From a virus, in the IMG/VR virus record IMGVR_UViG_3300032297_001097, positions 1 to 41,679 of that record: 41,679 nucleotides of DNA. The stretch is one strand, 5' to 3'. Below the pieces are notes generated by a model. It ran no database searches and was not told where the DNA came from. It saw only the letters and a list, made by a program, of their open reading frames with translations. The translations under genes were made by a program, and so were the position numbers. Below are positions 1-7,903 of this stretch, one piece after another; within the stretch, counting starts at the first letter, position 1; every line of letters begins with the position of its first letter.

Positions 1-411
1 TCTGAACTACAAAACATGTTTATAAATGAAGTGAGTTTAGAACTTTCAAACAACTTAAAACCAATATATAGTTTAGGTTCAAAACATCATAATCGAGTTC
101 AAAGACTAAATAAGAATTTCTTCCCATTTGCTTATTATTCAGAAGGAAGAAAGATTTCTGGATCTATCAAATATACTGGACCAATAAAACCATGGTCAAT
201 TGCAGAATTCTTAGCAGGCCCATCTGTTGTAAATAATGGCGGTATAACTCTTGATATGGGGCCTGCAAAAATTGAATTACCTGAAGTAGTTTGGTCAACT
301 GATAATAGCACTTACGATATGACTTCTACAGAAATGAAATCAGTTAATTTTTCAGTTGTCACACAAAATTATGATTTCAATCCTGTTTTGAAATCTACAG
401 GAGTTTATTAG
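1..411 (+). CDS. Tail structural protein, 5' partial (tail-tube-like)
   Basis: The frame is open from the first base of the window, and the first ATG (base 16) has no ribosome-binding site, so the true start probably lies upstream. The visible 136 residues are rich in beta-forming and aromatic residues and contain the segments SLELSNN, KISGSIKY and EFLAGP. The same pattern (SLDISNN, VTGSVKY, MYFGGP) recurs in the last 120 residues of the gene at 798-2018, which suggests paralogous beta-sandwich tail domains of tail-tube or baseplate type. The next gene starts on the last base of this one, so the two are translationally coupled. The structural role is inferred from the block it sits in; I do not recognise a named family. 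Confidence 0.5.
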   Translation, partial: SELQNMFINEVSLELSNNLKPIYSLGSKHHNRVQRLNKNFFPFAYYSEGRKISGSIKYTGPIKPWSIAEFLAGPSVVNNGGITLDMGPAKIELPEVVWSTDNSTYDMTSTEMKSVNFSVVTQNYDFNPVLKSTGVY

Positions 412-797
412 TGAGTATATTTATTGATCCAGCAAAAAGATTTGAAATTAAACTTAACTGTGATGAAGTAAAAGATGAGCAAGGAAATTTACTTTGTTAC
501 AAGATACATAGTAATGGCAGCTCTCAAATTGTGTGTGAAGCAAAAGGAAGATCTTTCCATGACATGTCTAACATTATTGAAGAAGCCACTATCATCAATT
601 CTGTAACTGGAAACCCCTTACTTAGAACATCTGTACTTTGTAAAAAAGTTATTAGCACATTTTTCTCCTCAATCAAAGTAATTAATGGAGAAGAGACTCA
701 AGTATTTTATCCTGATCCAAATAGTGTAAATCACATGAGATATGAATTAGTCAAGGCATTAACTAAAAGATGGCTTGAGGTAACTGGCGGAAAATAA
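411..797 (+). CDS. Hypothetical protein in tail block
   Basis: A 128-residue protein starting at GTG, whose first base is the last base of the preceding stop codon. AGGAG about seven bases upstream supports this start. No membrane segment, signal peptide or recognisable motif is visible. It is a mixed alpha/beta-looking protein with four scattered cysteines. It lies between two proteins with related tail-like C-terminal domains and ends directly against the next ATG, so a role in tail or baseplate assembly is likely by position. Small tail-completion or tail-terminator proteins have this size, but that is only a guess. Confidence 0.5.
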   Translation: MSIFIDPAKRFEIKLNCDEVKDEQGNLLCYKIHSNGSSQIVCEAKGRSFHDMSNIIEEATIINSVTGNPLLRTSVLCKKVISTFFSSIKVINGEETQVFYPDPNSVNHMRYELVKALTKRWLEVTGGK

Positions 798-2018
798 ATG
801 GCTTCAATCACCAACTTTGTACTAAATGGAATATCTGCATCAGGACACAATATATATGTGGCTTCAAGCGGATTTTCACCATCATTTTTGTCAGTTGGTG
901 GAAGAAGATACAATGGCAAATACAATACAACTGCTGCTTTTATAGTTGATATGTATTTATTGACTAGAGGGCTTGGTCCTAGTATAAAGAATTTTTCAAA
1001 ATCATACAAGCCAATATTTTGTGATAGCTATACTGACAATGCCGGAGATGCAATTTACAAACAATTACAAAATTTTACTGGATTGTCATTACACAATCAT
1101 CCAGTCTTTACAGAGCAAAAGTATTCAGCTAGTTTTGGTTACAGTCCATTAATTTCATTAAATTACAATGAACAAGAAGAAGCAGAAAATATACTCTATA
1201 TAGCTTCTAAAGTTCCTATGGTTCCACTGTACTTCTGTTCATCAATTCCTTCACACAAAACGTATGGACCGGCATTTATCAATAGATTTTCTATAAGTGT
1301 AGATGGTACGTCAAGTGCTGGAGATGTAAAAATACAAGTTGGTATTATTGGTGGTAAATCTTTCATTTCTCCTAAAGGTGTTGCTCTAAATAATTCCACA
1401 AATGTTACTGCCGGATTCAAGAAATTTCATACAGATATTATAAAAATGAAAGATCTTGAAATGAAAAATCTTGATGAAACTGGAATTACAAAAGCTAGTC
1501 CAAAAAATGAAGACTTCTTAAATAAGTATAGATCTATGAACTTAACTGATTGTGCTTTTGAAAAAACTTCATGCACAAGCGTTCAGGATTTTCTTACAAA
1601 AATAAGTCAAAAGTATTTACCTCAAACTGAAGTACCTAATAGAAAAATAGTATCAATGTCTTTGGATATCTCAAACAATATTGATTTGAATTTTACTTAT
1701 CCTATGATTGATCTTACACAATTTGCTTATGATGATGTTGGAGCTAGATATGCTCAACTCTCTTCTAGATCAGTAACAGGATCTGTTAAATACTTTAGCT
1801 TTAATGATACGATCACTTGGAATAATACAGATATTATTACAATGTACTTTGGCGGACCTTATATCTATTGTGTTAAAAATGTTGATTGGCAAAATCCAGT
1901 TGTAACTATTAGCCCTGGATCTGGATATTTTCACGAGTATAAGTTTATTGCTAGATTTGGTGAAATTACATACTGGCCACATTTAAGCTCAACAAGAAAT
2001 TCTGAATTTTTATTTTAA
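798..2018 (+). CDS. Putative tail/baseplate structural protein with tail-tube-like C-terminal domain
   Basis: A 406-residue protein whose ATG follows the previous stop codon directly, with GGCGG just upstream. Residues 1-190 are rich in Ser, Gly, Tyr and Asn, as in many virion proteins. Residues 190-280 are more charged and may form a linker. Residues 285-406 repeat the pattern of the gene at 1-411: MSLDISNN, SVTGSVKY, a Phe-Gly-Gly-Pro segment and a terminal set of beta strands. The shared domain suggests gene duplication with an extra N-terminal region, as in tail hub or baseplate proteins built on a tube fold. A structural role is likely; the exact one is not clear. Confidence 0.5.
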   Translation: MASITNFVLNGISASGHNIYVASSGFSPSFLSVGGRRYNGKYNTTAAFIVDMYLLTRGLGPSIKNFSKSYKPIFCDSYTDNAGDAIYKQLQNFTGLSLHNHPVFTEQKYSASFGYSPLISLNYNEQEEAENILYIASKVPMVPLYFCSSIPSHKTYGPAFINRFSISVDGTSSAGDVKIQVGIIGGKSFISPKGVALNNSTNVTAGFKKFHTDIIKMKDLEMKNLDETGITKASPKNEDFLNKYRSMNLTDCAFEKTSCTSVQDFLTKISQKYLPQTEVPNRKIVSMSLDISNNIDLNFTYPMIDLTQFAYDDVGARYAQLSSRSVTGSVKYFSFNDTITWNNTDIITMYFGGPYIYCVKNVDWQNPVVTISPGSGYFHEYKFIARFGEITYWPHLSSTRNSEFLF

Positions 2019-2034
2019 TCAGTATATTATATTT

Positions 2035-2610
2035 ATGCAAGAAATATATGATTTAATCAATCAGTATCCCGATAAAAAATTTCATGTAATTGAAATTGAT
2101 GATATTGTTTTTTTAGTAAGAGAAATATCATGGAAAGAAGGGCTTGAAATTGATGCTAGATCTTTTAGAAAGAAAGAAGATTTAATCTATCAAAATACTG
2201 AATTTGAAAAAAGAGAAATCCTAAAAATTGCAATTACTAAAGCTTATGACAAAAAAGCTAACATTACAATTTCAAGTAAATATGAGAGCAATATATTAGA
2301 ATATCTCGATCACGTACTTGTTGAAAAACTTTGGGTGGAATATCAAAATTATTTATTCTTGTCGGCAGATGAAGCAAACTTTTTCTATTCATCTACTAAA
2401 AAATATTTTGATCCTAATAATGCAGAAACATTCCCCGTGCATCCTCTTATTATTGAAGTTGATTATATGACACGAGGAATTGTTTCTATGAGTACTAAAG
2501 AATTTTCAAATCTATCAATGAAAGAATTTGAAACTATTCAGATCATTATTGCAACTAAAAATGAAGTTGGAAGAAATGAAATGAATGAATTAACTGATCA
2601 ACTAGATTGA
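2035..2610 (+). CDS. Hypothetical protein in tail block (possible tail assembly chaperone-like)
   Basis: A 191-residue protein beginning MQEIYDLINQYPDK, with a beta-like stretch HVIEIDDIVFLVREISWKEG, helices after it, and a helical C-terminus. An N-terminal beta element followed by a conserved helical region is seen in some tail assembly chaperones, and the position after tail-tube-like genes would fit, but no diagnostic motif is visible. No Shine-Dalgarno sequence precedes the ATG. A TATATT box six bases before it could be a weak leaderless promoter. The 3' end overlaps the convergent glycosyltransferase gene by nine bases, with no terminator between them. A frameshifted second product is unlikely because the next gene is on the other strand. 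Confidence 0.4.
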   Translation: MQEIYDLINQYPDKKFHVIEIDDIVFLVREISWKEGLEIDARSFRKKEDLIYQNTEFEKREILKIAITKAYDKKANITISSKYESNILEYLDHVLVEKLWVEYQNYLFLSADEANFFYSSTKKYFDPNNAETFPVHPLIIEVDYMTRGIVSMSTKEFSNLSMKEFETIQIIIATKNEVGRNEMNELTDQLD

Positions 2611-3402
2611 GAACGTTAGCTTGCTTTCATGTTTTTTTCTAATCTGACCAGCTAATTCTGTTCTATCCCATTGATGAAATAAGTAGTAAGGCTCACCCTT
2701 TTCATTACAAGCATATTGGCCATCGTAAAATATGTCAATATTATTTCTTTTGATAGCTTCTCCTGTACAGCAAAAAGTATCTGTGTAAGGATGGCATAAT
2801 TCAACGTTCTTCATCTTTTTCATGTAGGGATAAAGAGAAGTATAGATGGATTGATCAGTAATTACACCACCTGACTTACGATTGCTGTTTGTCATAGCTA
2901 ATAAAAGCATGTTCATATAATCTGGAACTCTACCGCCAATAGTTCCACCATTAATTACTAAATTATTCTCTCCATCTTGATTTGGAAAAATTTGAGTAGA
3001 TGAAAGTAATTGATGCCAGTAAAGATTGCATTCATTTTCTAACGATTTCATTCCCTCACATACAAGAAATAAATCTTTATCTGGTTTAGAAGCAAAGTAA
3101 TCAAAAGGATTTTTTTGAATTATAACGTCTCTAGTGTCAACATAAAGAGCATATTCATAATCTTGTCCATCTTCCATGAGTACTTCATGAATTTTATAAT
3201 AAAGATAATAAAATGAAGTTTCTTTATAAATAATTTTGTCGTACTTCTTTTCAAGCAATTTGATATTTTTATCTGAAATGTTATTTACAATCACAAATTT
3301 ATCAGCATTATTTATTTTTTTCAAAGAATCAAAGTATATTTCAATATCCAATGATTCAAAAATTTTGTCTCCTGAGAGGTAATTAATCAATAAATTTTTC
3401 AT
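2602..3402 (-). CDS. Putative glycosyltransferase
   Basis: A 266-residue protein with the layout of small nucleotide-diphospho-sugar transferases. A beta/alpha N-terminal half leads to ALYVDTRDVIIQKNPF (residues 85-100), where the D-x-R-D sequence takes the place of the DxD metal and sugar-nucleotide site. NGGTIGG and ITDQSIYTSLYP follow, like acceptor-side segments of GT-A enzymes. No membrane anchor is seen. Its ATG overlaps the stop of the epimerase gene upstream by four bases, so the two are coupled and the transferase may use the sugar made by this cluster. Acceptor and donor are unknown; a virion protein or host glycan is possible. Confidence 0.6.
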   Translation of the reverse strand: MKNLLINYLSGDKIFESLDIEIYFDSLKKINNADKFVIVNNISDKNIKLLEKKYDKIIYKETSFYYLYYKIHEVLMEDGQDYEYALYVDTRDVIIQKNPFDYFASKPDKDLFLVCEGMKSLENECNLYWHQLLSSTQIFPNQDGENNLVINGGTIGGRVPDYMNMLLLAMTNSNRKSGGVITDQSIYTSLYPYMKKMKNVELCHPYTDTFCCTGEAIKRNNIDIFYDGQYACNEKGEPYYLFHQWDRTELAGQIRKKHESKLTFSI

Positions 3403-4214
3403 TTTAAAACCATGTAAACTTTTTTTATGCCTTTTTCTAATCCAACAAAATCTATATTTTCTAAATTATTTTTACCACAATAACTTTTACCTAATTCACT
3501 TTTCTCTATTACAACTTCAACTTTGTGATCATCTAAACTGTTTATAATTTCAGCAATGTCTGTCAATTTAAACTTTTTACTGTACACACAGTCAATTTCT
3601 TTTAGGTTAGTATTATTTGTTAATACAGCAACCAAAATATTATAAAAATCATCAAAATAAGTAAAATCCATATACTTATCTTGATGAATTATTATAGGCT
3701 TTTTGTTGATATAATTTTTAATATTTGAAGATATCATTCTATTCTGCGATTCATTAGCAGAGAATACATTGTAAATTCTTAAGTTATATGTATTATTTTC
3801 ATTATAAAATAATCTTGAAATTATATTTTTTGAAAAACCATAATAATCTTCTGGCAGGGTATTTAGAAAATTTGAAGTATCATTAATATTTAAAGCCCTA
3901 TCTAACTCAGCTCCAGAACCAAAATTAATTATCTTGCCAAAGTGATTCTTGTTAATTAAAATATTTGTTGCCATTCTTATGTTGTCATTTACAATATCAA
4001 CAGGATCTTGTACTAATCTTTTACCTCCAAGAATAGCACAATGCAAAACAGCATCAAAATATTTATCTTTTAAAAAAACAGAAGTTGATTTTGTATCTCT
4101 CAAATCAAAATTATCTTGTCTTGTAATTGAAGTAACATTAATATGATTTTCTACAAGTTTGTTGTGAATGTTTTTGGCTAAAAAACCGTTACCACCAGTG
4201 ATTAATATATTCAT
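3399..4214 (-). CDS. NAD-dependent epimerase/dehydratase (extended SDR)
   Basis: A 271-residue extended short-chain dehydrogenase/reductase. GGNGFLA (residues 7-13) is the Rossmann glycine motif, Ser100 in NFGSG the catalytic serine, and Y125-x3-K129 (YGFSK) the catalytic Tyr/Lys pair. Family members are nucleotide-sugar epimerases and 4-keto-reductases such as GDP-fucose synthase. In this cluster a C-4 ketoreductase closing a deoxysugar pathway is the simplest role, comparable to YerF in yersiniose synthesis, but substrate cannot be read from sequence. The gene lies just past the terminator that closes the five-gene sugar operon and is coupled to the glycosyltransferase gene. No Shine-Dalgarno sequence is evident. 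Confidence 0.7.
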   Translation of the reverse strand: MNILITGGNGFLAKNIHNKLVENHINVTSITRQDNFDLRDTKSTSVFLKDKYFDAVLHCAILGGKRLVQDPVDIVNDNIRMATNILINKNHFGKIINFGSGAELDRALNINDTSNFLNTLPEDYYGFSKNIISRLFYNENNTYNLRIYNVFSANESQNRMISSNIKNYINKKPIIIHQDKYMDFTYFDDFYNILVAVLTNNTNLKEIDCVYSKKFKLTDIAEIINSLDDHKVEVVIEKSELGKSYCGKNNLENIDFVGLEKGIKKVYMVLK

Positions 4215-4228
4215 TGATTAAAAATAAA

Positions 4229-4262
4229 AACGGCTAGAAAATAGTTATAACTTCTAGCCGTT
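4229..4262 (-). terminator. Intrinsic terminator closing the sugar operon
   Basis: A perfect 11-bp inverted repeat (AACGGCTAGAA at 4229-4239, TTCTAGCCGTT at 4252-4262) with a 12-base loop. On the minus strand it is followed by TTTTTATTTTT. It lies ten bases after the stop of the panB-like gene, so transcription from 9219 should end here, with some readthrough into the SDR gene. Confidence 0.85.
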
Positions 4263-4271
4263 GAAATTAAG

Positions 4272-5198
4272 CTAATACCAATATTTTGACTGCTTGATTT
4301 TTTCTAAATCATCTTTTCTAATTGGGTAAATGTATTCTTTTGAAGGATAAAACTCATTTTTAACTTCATGACAATACTTTTCTATTGCTTTTCTTACTAG
4401 ATGCATTATCCCATCTTCTCTTGTGTCTATGCCAAATTTCTTAACATCTTGTTGGCTGTTAACATTTAAGGAGAATTCTTCAACAACTTCTGGAATGTAG
4501 CATTTTGCAAACCAGGGTCTAAATGATGGATAAAAACCAACCAAGTCGTGCATAATAATTAGCTGGCCATCTACCATATTCCCAGCTCCAATACCTAAAA
4601 CAGGAATAGAAAGTCTTTCTGTGATTTTACCAGCTACTTCAGCGGGTACAGCTTCAAGTAAAAGCATAGAACAGCCAGCTTCTTGAATTGCTAAAGCATC
4701 TTCAAGCATTTCTTCAAAAGATTCCAAAGTCTTGCCCTGTACTCTGTATCCACCAAAAGAAACAGTACTTTGAGGAGTTAGACCTAAGTGCCCAATAACT
4801 AAAATGCCTGCGTTGACGATAGCTTTGATTTTATCTGCTACTCTCAATCCACCTTCAAGTTTAATTGCATCACAATTAGCTGCCTTTGAAAAGGCAATGG
4901 CATTTTTTACAGCTTCTGCTGTTGATGCTTCATATGACCCCTGTGGCATATCTCCAACGATAAAAGTATCTGGAGCACCCTTTCTTACTGCTTTTGCAAA
5001 TGTAAGCATTTCATCCATTGTGACAGGGTTGGTAGTCTGATAACCCAACTCAACCATACCACCAGAATCACCAATTAAAATCATTTCTATGCCAGCTTTT
5101 TCAGCTGCCATAGCAAAAGGATAAGAATAAGAGGTTATCCAAGTAATTTTTTCATTACTTTTCTTCATTTTTATGAAGTCGTTGATAGATTTTTTCAT
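4272..5198 (-). CDS. panB: Ketopantoate hydroxymethyltransferase-like protein (PanB family)
   Basis: A 308-residue protein with clear full-length PanB similarity. PanB transfers a hydroxymethyl group from methylene-tetrahydrofolate to 2-oxoisovalerate in pantothenate synthesis. The metal ligands match: Asp44 in IGDSGGM, Asp83 in VGDMP and Glu115 in KLEGG. The catalytic Glu182 (LLLEAVP), HLGLTPQS and GIGAG are also present. About 45 extra residues follow the catalytic domain at the C-terminus. Good Shine-Dalgarno AGAGGAAA. The gene overlaps the stop of the ThDP-enzyme gene by four bases and is the last gene before a terminator, so it is co-expressed with sugar enzymes rather than with panC or other pantothenate genes. 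It may therefore act on a different 2-oxoacid. Confidence 0.85.
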   Translation of the reverse strand: MKKSINDFIKMKKSNEKITWITSYSYPFAMAAEKAGIEMILIGDSGGMVELGYQTTNPVTMDEMLTFAKAVRKGAPDTFIVGDMPQGSYEASTAEAVKNAIAFSKAANCDAIKLEGGLRVADKIKAIVNAGILVIGHLGLTPQSTVSFGGYRVQGKTLESFEEMLEDALAIQEAGCSMLLLEAVPAEVAGKITERLSIPVLGIGAGNMVDGQLIIMHDLVGFYPSFRPWFAKCYIPEVVEEFSLNVNSQQDVKKFGIDTREDGIMHLVRKAIEKYCHEVKNEFYPSKEYIYPIRKDDLEKIKQSKYWY

Positions 5199-5947
5199 TT
5201 AATCATTTCCTCTGAAATTACATTGTCATCCAAAAAAGGATACATATCATGTAAACCGCATTGAATATTATACCCAGTTTGAGGATCTTTTTTGAGCATT
5301 AAAGTTGGAACTATTTCTTGATTAGGTTGACAAATAACTTCTATCAAACAAGGTGAATTGTTATTAATAATTTCAGTTGCTTTGTCTTTTAAATCTTGAT
5401 TTTTTTGAATTGAATAATAAGTAAATTCGTAAGCGTCAGCTATTTTTTTAATATCTGGGAACCATAGTCCGTCATCTGGTGATGTACCATATACTCTACC
5501 TTCATAAAACTTTCTCTGAGTATTTTTGATACTGAGGTAACCATTATTATTCCAAACAAAAATCTTGACTGGTATGTTTAAATTTCTAATTGTAGCTAGT
5601 TCTTGAATATTAGTGTTAAAGCTACCATCTCCTGTGAATACTAAAACATTTTTAGTGTCATCAGCCAAGTAAACACCAATAGAAGCGGGTAAGGCAAAAC
5701 CCATATCTGCCTGTGCTCCTGATAAAACAAATCTCTGACCTTCTTTCATTTTTAAGTTTTGAGAAGGAACATATATTGCAGACCCAGCATCACACACAAT
5801 AGTTTCTTTTGAAGTCATTTTTTCATTCATGATTTCTATGAATGTATATAAATTTAGACCTAATGTATCATCTTCGTATTCTTTCAAATACAAAGGCCAC
5901 ATATTTTTCCATTTTTTAGTTTTGCTTACCCAATCAGAAAGTGACAT
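5195..5947 (-). CDS. ThDP-dependent enzyme, C-terminal (PP) half, acetolactate synthase-like
   Basis: A 250-residue protein corresponding to the diphosphate-binding domain of the acetolactate synthase/pyruvate decarboxylase family. The ThDP/Mg motif runs from GDGSF (residues 106-110) to WNNNG (132-136), and GAQADMGFALPASIG precedes it. The PYR domain with the catalytic Glu is in the upstream gene, which overlaps by 14 bases in another frame. Together they make about 590 residues, a normal length for one chain. Either this is a true two-subunit enzyme, as in sulfopyruvate decarboxylase, or an indel in the T6 run at the junction splits one gene. TTAGGAG lies 12 bases before the ATG. In context it may transfer a two-carbon unit to a keto-sugar, like YerE. 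Confidence 0.8.
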   Translation of the reverse strand: MSLSDWVSKTKKWKNMWPLYLKEYEDDTLGLNLYTFIEIMNEKMTSKETIVCDAGSAIYVPSQNLKMKEGQRFVLSGAQADMGFALPASIGVYLADDTKNVLVFTGDGSFNTNIQELATIRNLNIPVKIFVWNNNGYLSIKNTQRKFYEGRVYGTSPDDGLWFPDIKKIADAYEFTYYSIQKNQDLKDKATEIINNNSPCLIEVICQPNQEIVPTLMLKKDPQTGYNIQCGLHDMYPFLDDNVISEEMIK

Positions 5948-6956
5948 TATTAAAAAATACTCCTAAATCACATTCAAAAAATTCATCAATATTAATTTTA
6001 TTTTTCTTAAATTCATTATTGTCAATATCTATTTGAGTTTTATATGAATTAGGAGAAAATAATTTTTCATCATATCCCGTATGAGAACAGTTCAGAGAAC
6101 ATCCTAAAATCAATAAATAATCACAGTTTTGTATAGCAAAATTACCAGCTCTTGAGCCTTTGATCCCAATACTTCCGAGATTCAAATCATGTTCATAAGG
6201 CAATAAGTCAATTCCCAAATAAGAAGTCACAAATGGTAAATTATTTTTTTCAATAAATTTTTTGAATTCTTCTGATTGGCCTGATAAGTAAACGCCATAT
6301 CCTGCTAATACCAAAGGCCTTTTTGCACTTTTAAGTTTAGAAAGATTGATAGGCGTAGAACCATAATCGTGATTAAGATTAAAACTAAAATTAGAAGGGT
6401 AATCAATATAAGCATGCTGTACATCACTTGGAATATCAATCCATACAGGACCCATTCTAGGAGACAAAGCTTTCTCAATAGCTTCTTTTAATATTTCAGG
6501 AGTTTCATCAGCATCTTCTACAAGTTTTGCAAATTTAGTAAGAGATTTTACTGTCGATATAATATCGCTCTCCTGTATTCCATACTTTCTTATGTTGCAA
6601 TCATTTTTCTTGTTGATGACTGAACTGCATTGTTCCACTTTGACATTTCCTGAAATAAACATAATTGGTAAAGAATCTTGCCAAGCATCTAAAAGTGGAG
6701 TTATGCAATTAGCACCTCCACAGCCAGTAGTTGGATTTACAACTGCAAGTTTTCTAGTTATTTTAGCTTCACCACATGCAGCATAACCAGCTCCTTGTTC
6801 ATGATGAGTACAGATATATTTTATAGATTTGTTTTTGATAAAGCCATCATTTAAACCGGCTGCACCTCCGCCCATAATGCCATAAACATTCTTTACACCT
6901 ATGCTGGACAATGTCTGAGAAATAAAATCACTTACTCTAATCTTGTTTTCTACCAT
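5934..6956 (-). CDS. ThDP-dependent enzyme, N-terminal (PYR and central) half
   Basis: A 340-residue protein matching the PYR domain and the middle domain of acetolactate synthase-like enzymes. The catalytic Glu53 is in HHEQGAGYAACG, followed by PTTGCGGANCITPLLDAW and, near 115-120, a polar segment with Cys and Asn that departs from the usual family pattern. The central domain (about residues 190-330) ends in LILGCSLN and QIDIDNNEFKKNKI, typical of this family. It stops where the phosphate-binding domain should begin, and that domain is supplied by the next gene. Its ATG overlaps the end of the 4,6-dehydratase gene by seven bases. Confidence 0.8.
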   Translation of the reverse strand: MVENKIRVSDFISQTLSSIGVKNVYGIMGGGAAGLNDGFIKNKSIKYICTHHEQGAGYAACGEAKITRKLAVVNPTTGCGGANCITPLLDAWQDSLPIMFISGNVKVEQCSSVINKKNDCNIRKYGIQESDIISTVKSLTKFAKLVEDADETPEILKEAIEKALSPRMGPVWIDIPSDVQHAYIDYPSNFSFNLNHDYGSTPINLSKLKSAKRPLVLAGYGVYLSGQSEEFKKFIEKNNLPFVTSYLGIDLLPYEHDLNLGSIGIKGSRAGNFAIQNCDYLLILGCSLNCSHTGYDEKLFSPNSYKTQIDIDNNEFKKNKINIDEFFECDLGVFFNNVTF

Positions 6957-7903
6957 ATAAAATTATCCTTGTAATATTCAACTATTTCAATAATTTCTGT
7001 ATCAAAGTCACAAGAAGGCTCCCATCCTAATCTTCTAATTTTTTGATCATTAAGTGCATATCTCACATCTTGCCCAGGACGCTCAACACCAAAATCAACA
7101 AACCTTTGATAATCTTCTATATCTTGATTATAGTATGCATTTATAACTTTTCTTACTGTCGTAATATTAGATTGCTCAAATCCCCCAGCAACATTATAAA
7201 TCTCGTTTTTTTGCCCTAGTTCAAGTATCTTTTCAACAGCTCTTGCAGTATCTTTTGCGTGTAGCCAGTTTCTAATAGGAGTACCTTGATTATGTAGTGG
7301 AATTTTTCTACCTAATCCTAAAAATTTACATGCTTTTGGAATTAGTTTTTCTACATACTGACCAACACCATAATTATTAGTAGGTCTAATAATGTTATAG
7401 GGAATATCATAAGTTCTTGCCCATGCTATTATAAGTTGATCTGCAGCAGCTTTTGTTGCAGAGTATGGATTACTTGGCTTTAATATATCTGTCTCAATAT
7501 GCTCTCCAGAAGAAATGTCACCATACACTTCATCTGTGCTAAAGTGAATAAATCTTGGGAGGACATAGCCTTCTTTTTTATATATCTTTAGTAACTCTAA
7601 AATATTATGAACACCATTAATATTTGAGTCAAGAAATACCCTGCTATCCCTAATGGAGTTATCGACATGTGTTTCAGCAGCTGTATTTATAAAATAATCA
7701 CAATCGACAAGTCTGTTTATGTCACAAATATTTTTTTGTTCAAATAAAAAATTGTCATATGTTTGAAATTTTTTCAATAAGTTCATGTCTGATGCATAAG
7801 TGCAGCAATCTATTCCATACACATAGAAGTCTCCACTTAAGAGAAGTCTCGTAACATGACTACCTATGAAGCCCAAACATCCTGTAACATATGCAATTTT
7901 CAT
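6950..7903 (-). CDS. rfbB: dTDP-glucose 4,6-dehydratase-like protein (RmlB family)
   Basis: A 317-residue extended SDR with strong RmlB features: TGCLGFIGS (residues 7-15, NAD binding), AAETHVDNS (75-83), FSTDEVYG with the Thr-Asp-Glu catalytic triad (123-125), Y147-SAT-K151 and IRPTNNYG. It converts an NDP-glucose to the 4-keto-6-deoxy sugar, the entry step for deoxysugars. The family usually uses dTDP-glucose, whereas the E1 enzyme encoded next to it normally uses the CDP sugar, so the nucleotide is uncertain here. It overlaps the E1 gene by four bases and is translationally coupled to it. Confidence 0.85.
   Translation of the reverse strand: MKIAYVTGCLGFIGSHVTRLLLSGDFYVYGIDCCTYASDMNLLKKFQTYDNFLFEQKNICDINRLVDCDYFINTAAETHVDNSIRDSRVFLDSNINGVHNILELLKIYKKEGYVLPRFIHFSTDEVYGDISSGEHIETDILKPSNPYSATKAAADQLIIAWARTYDIPYNIIRPTNNYGVGQYVEKLIPKACKFLGLGRKIPLHNQGTPIRNWLHAKDTARAVEKILELGQKNEIYNVAGGFEQSNITTVRKVINAYYNQDIEDYQRFVDFGVERPGQDVRYALNDQKIRRLGWEPSCDFDTEIIEIVEYYKDNFIW

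Noticed and set aside
2035-2610. Programmed frameshift product of a tail assembly chaperone
   Set aside because: No downstream plus-strand frame exists to be joined; the next gene is convergent. No slippery site was seen near the stop.
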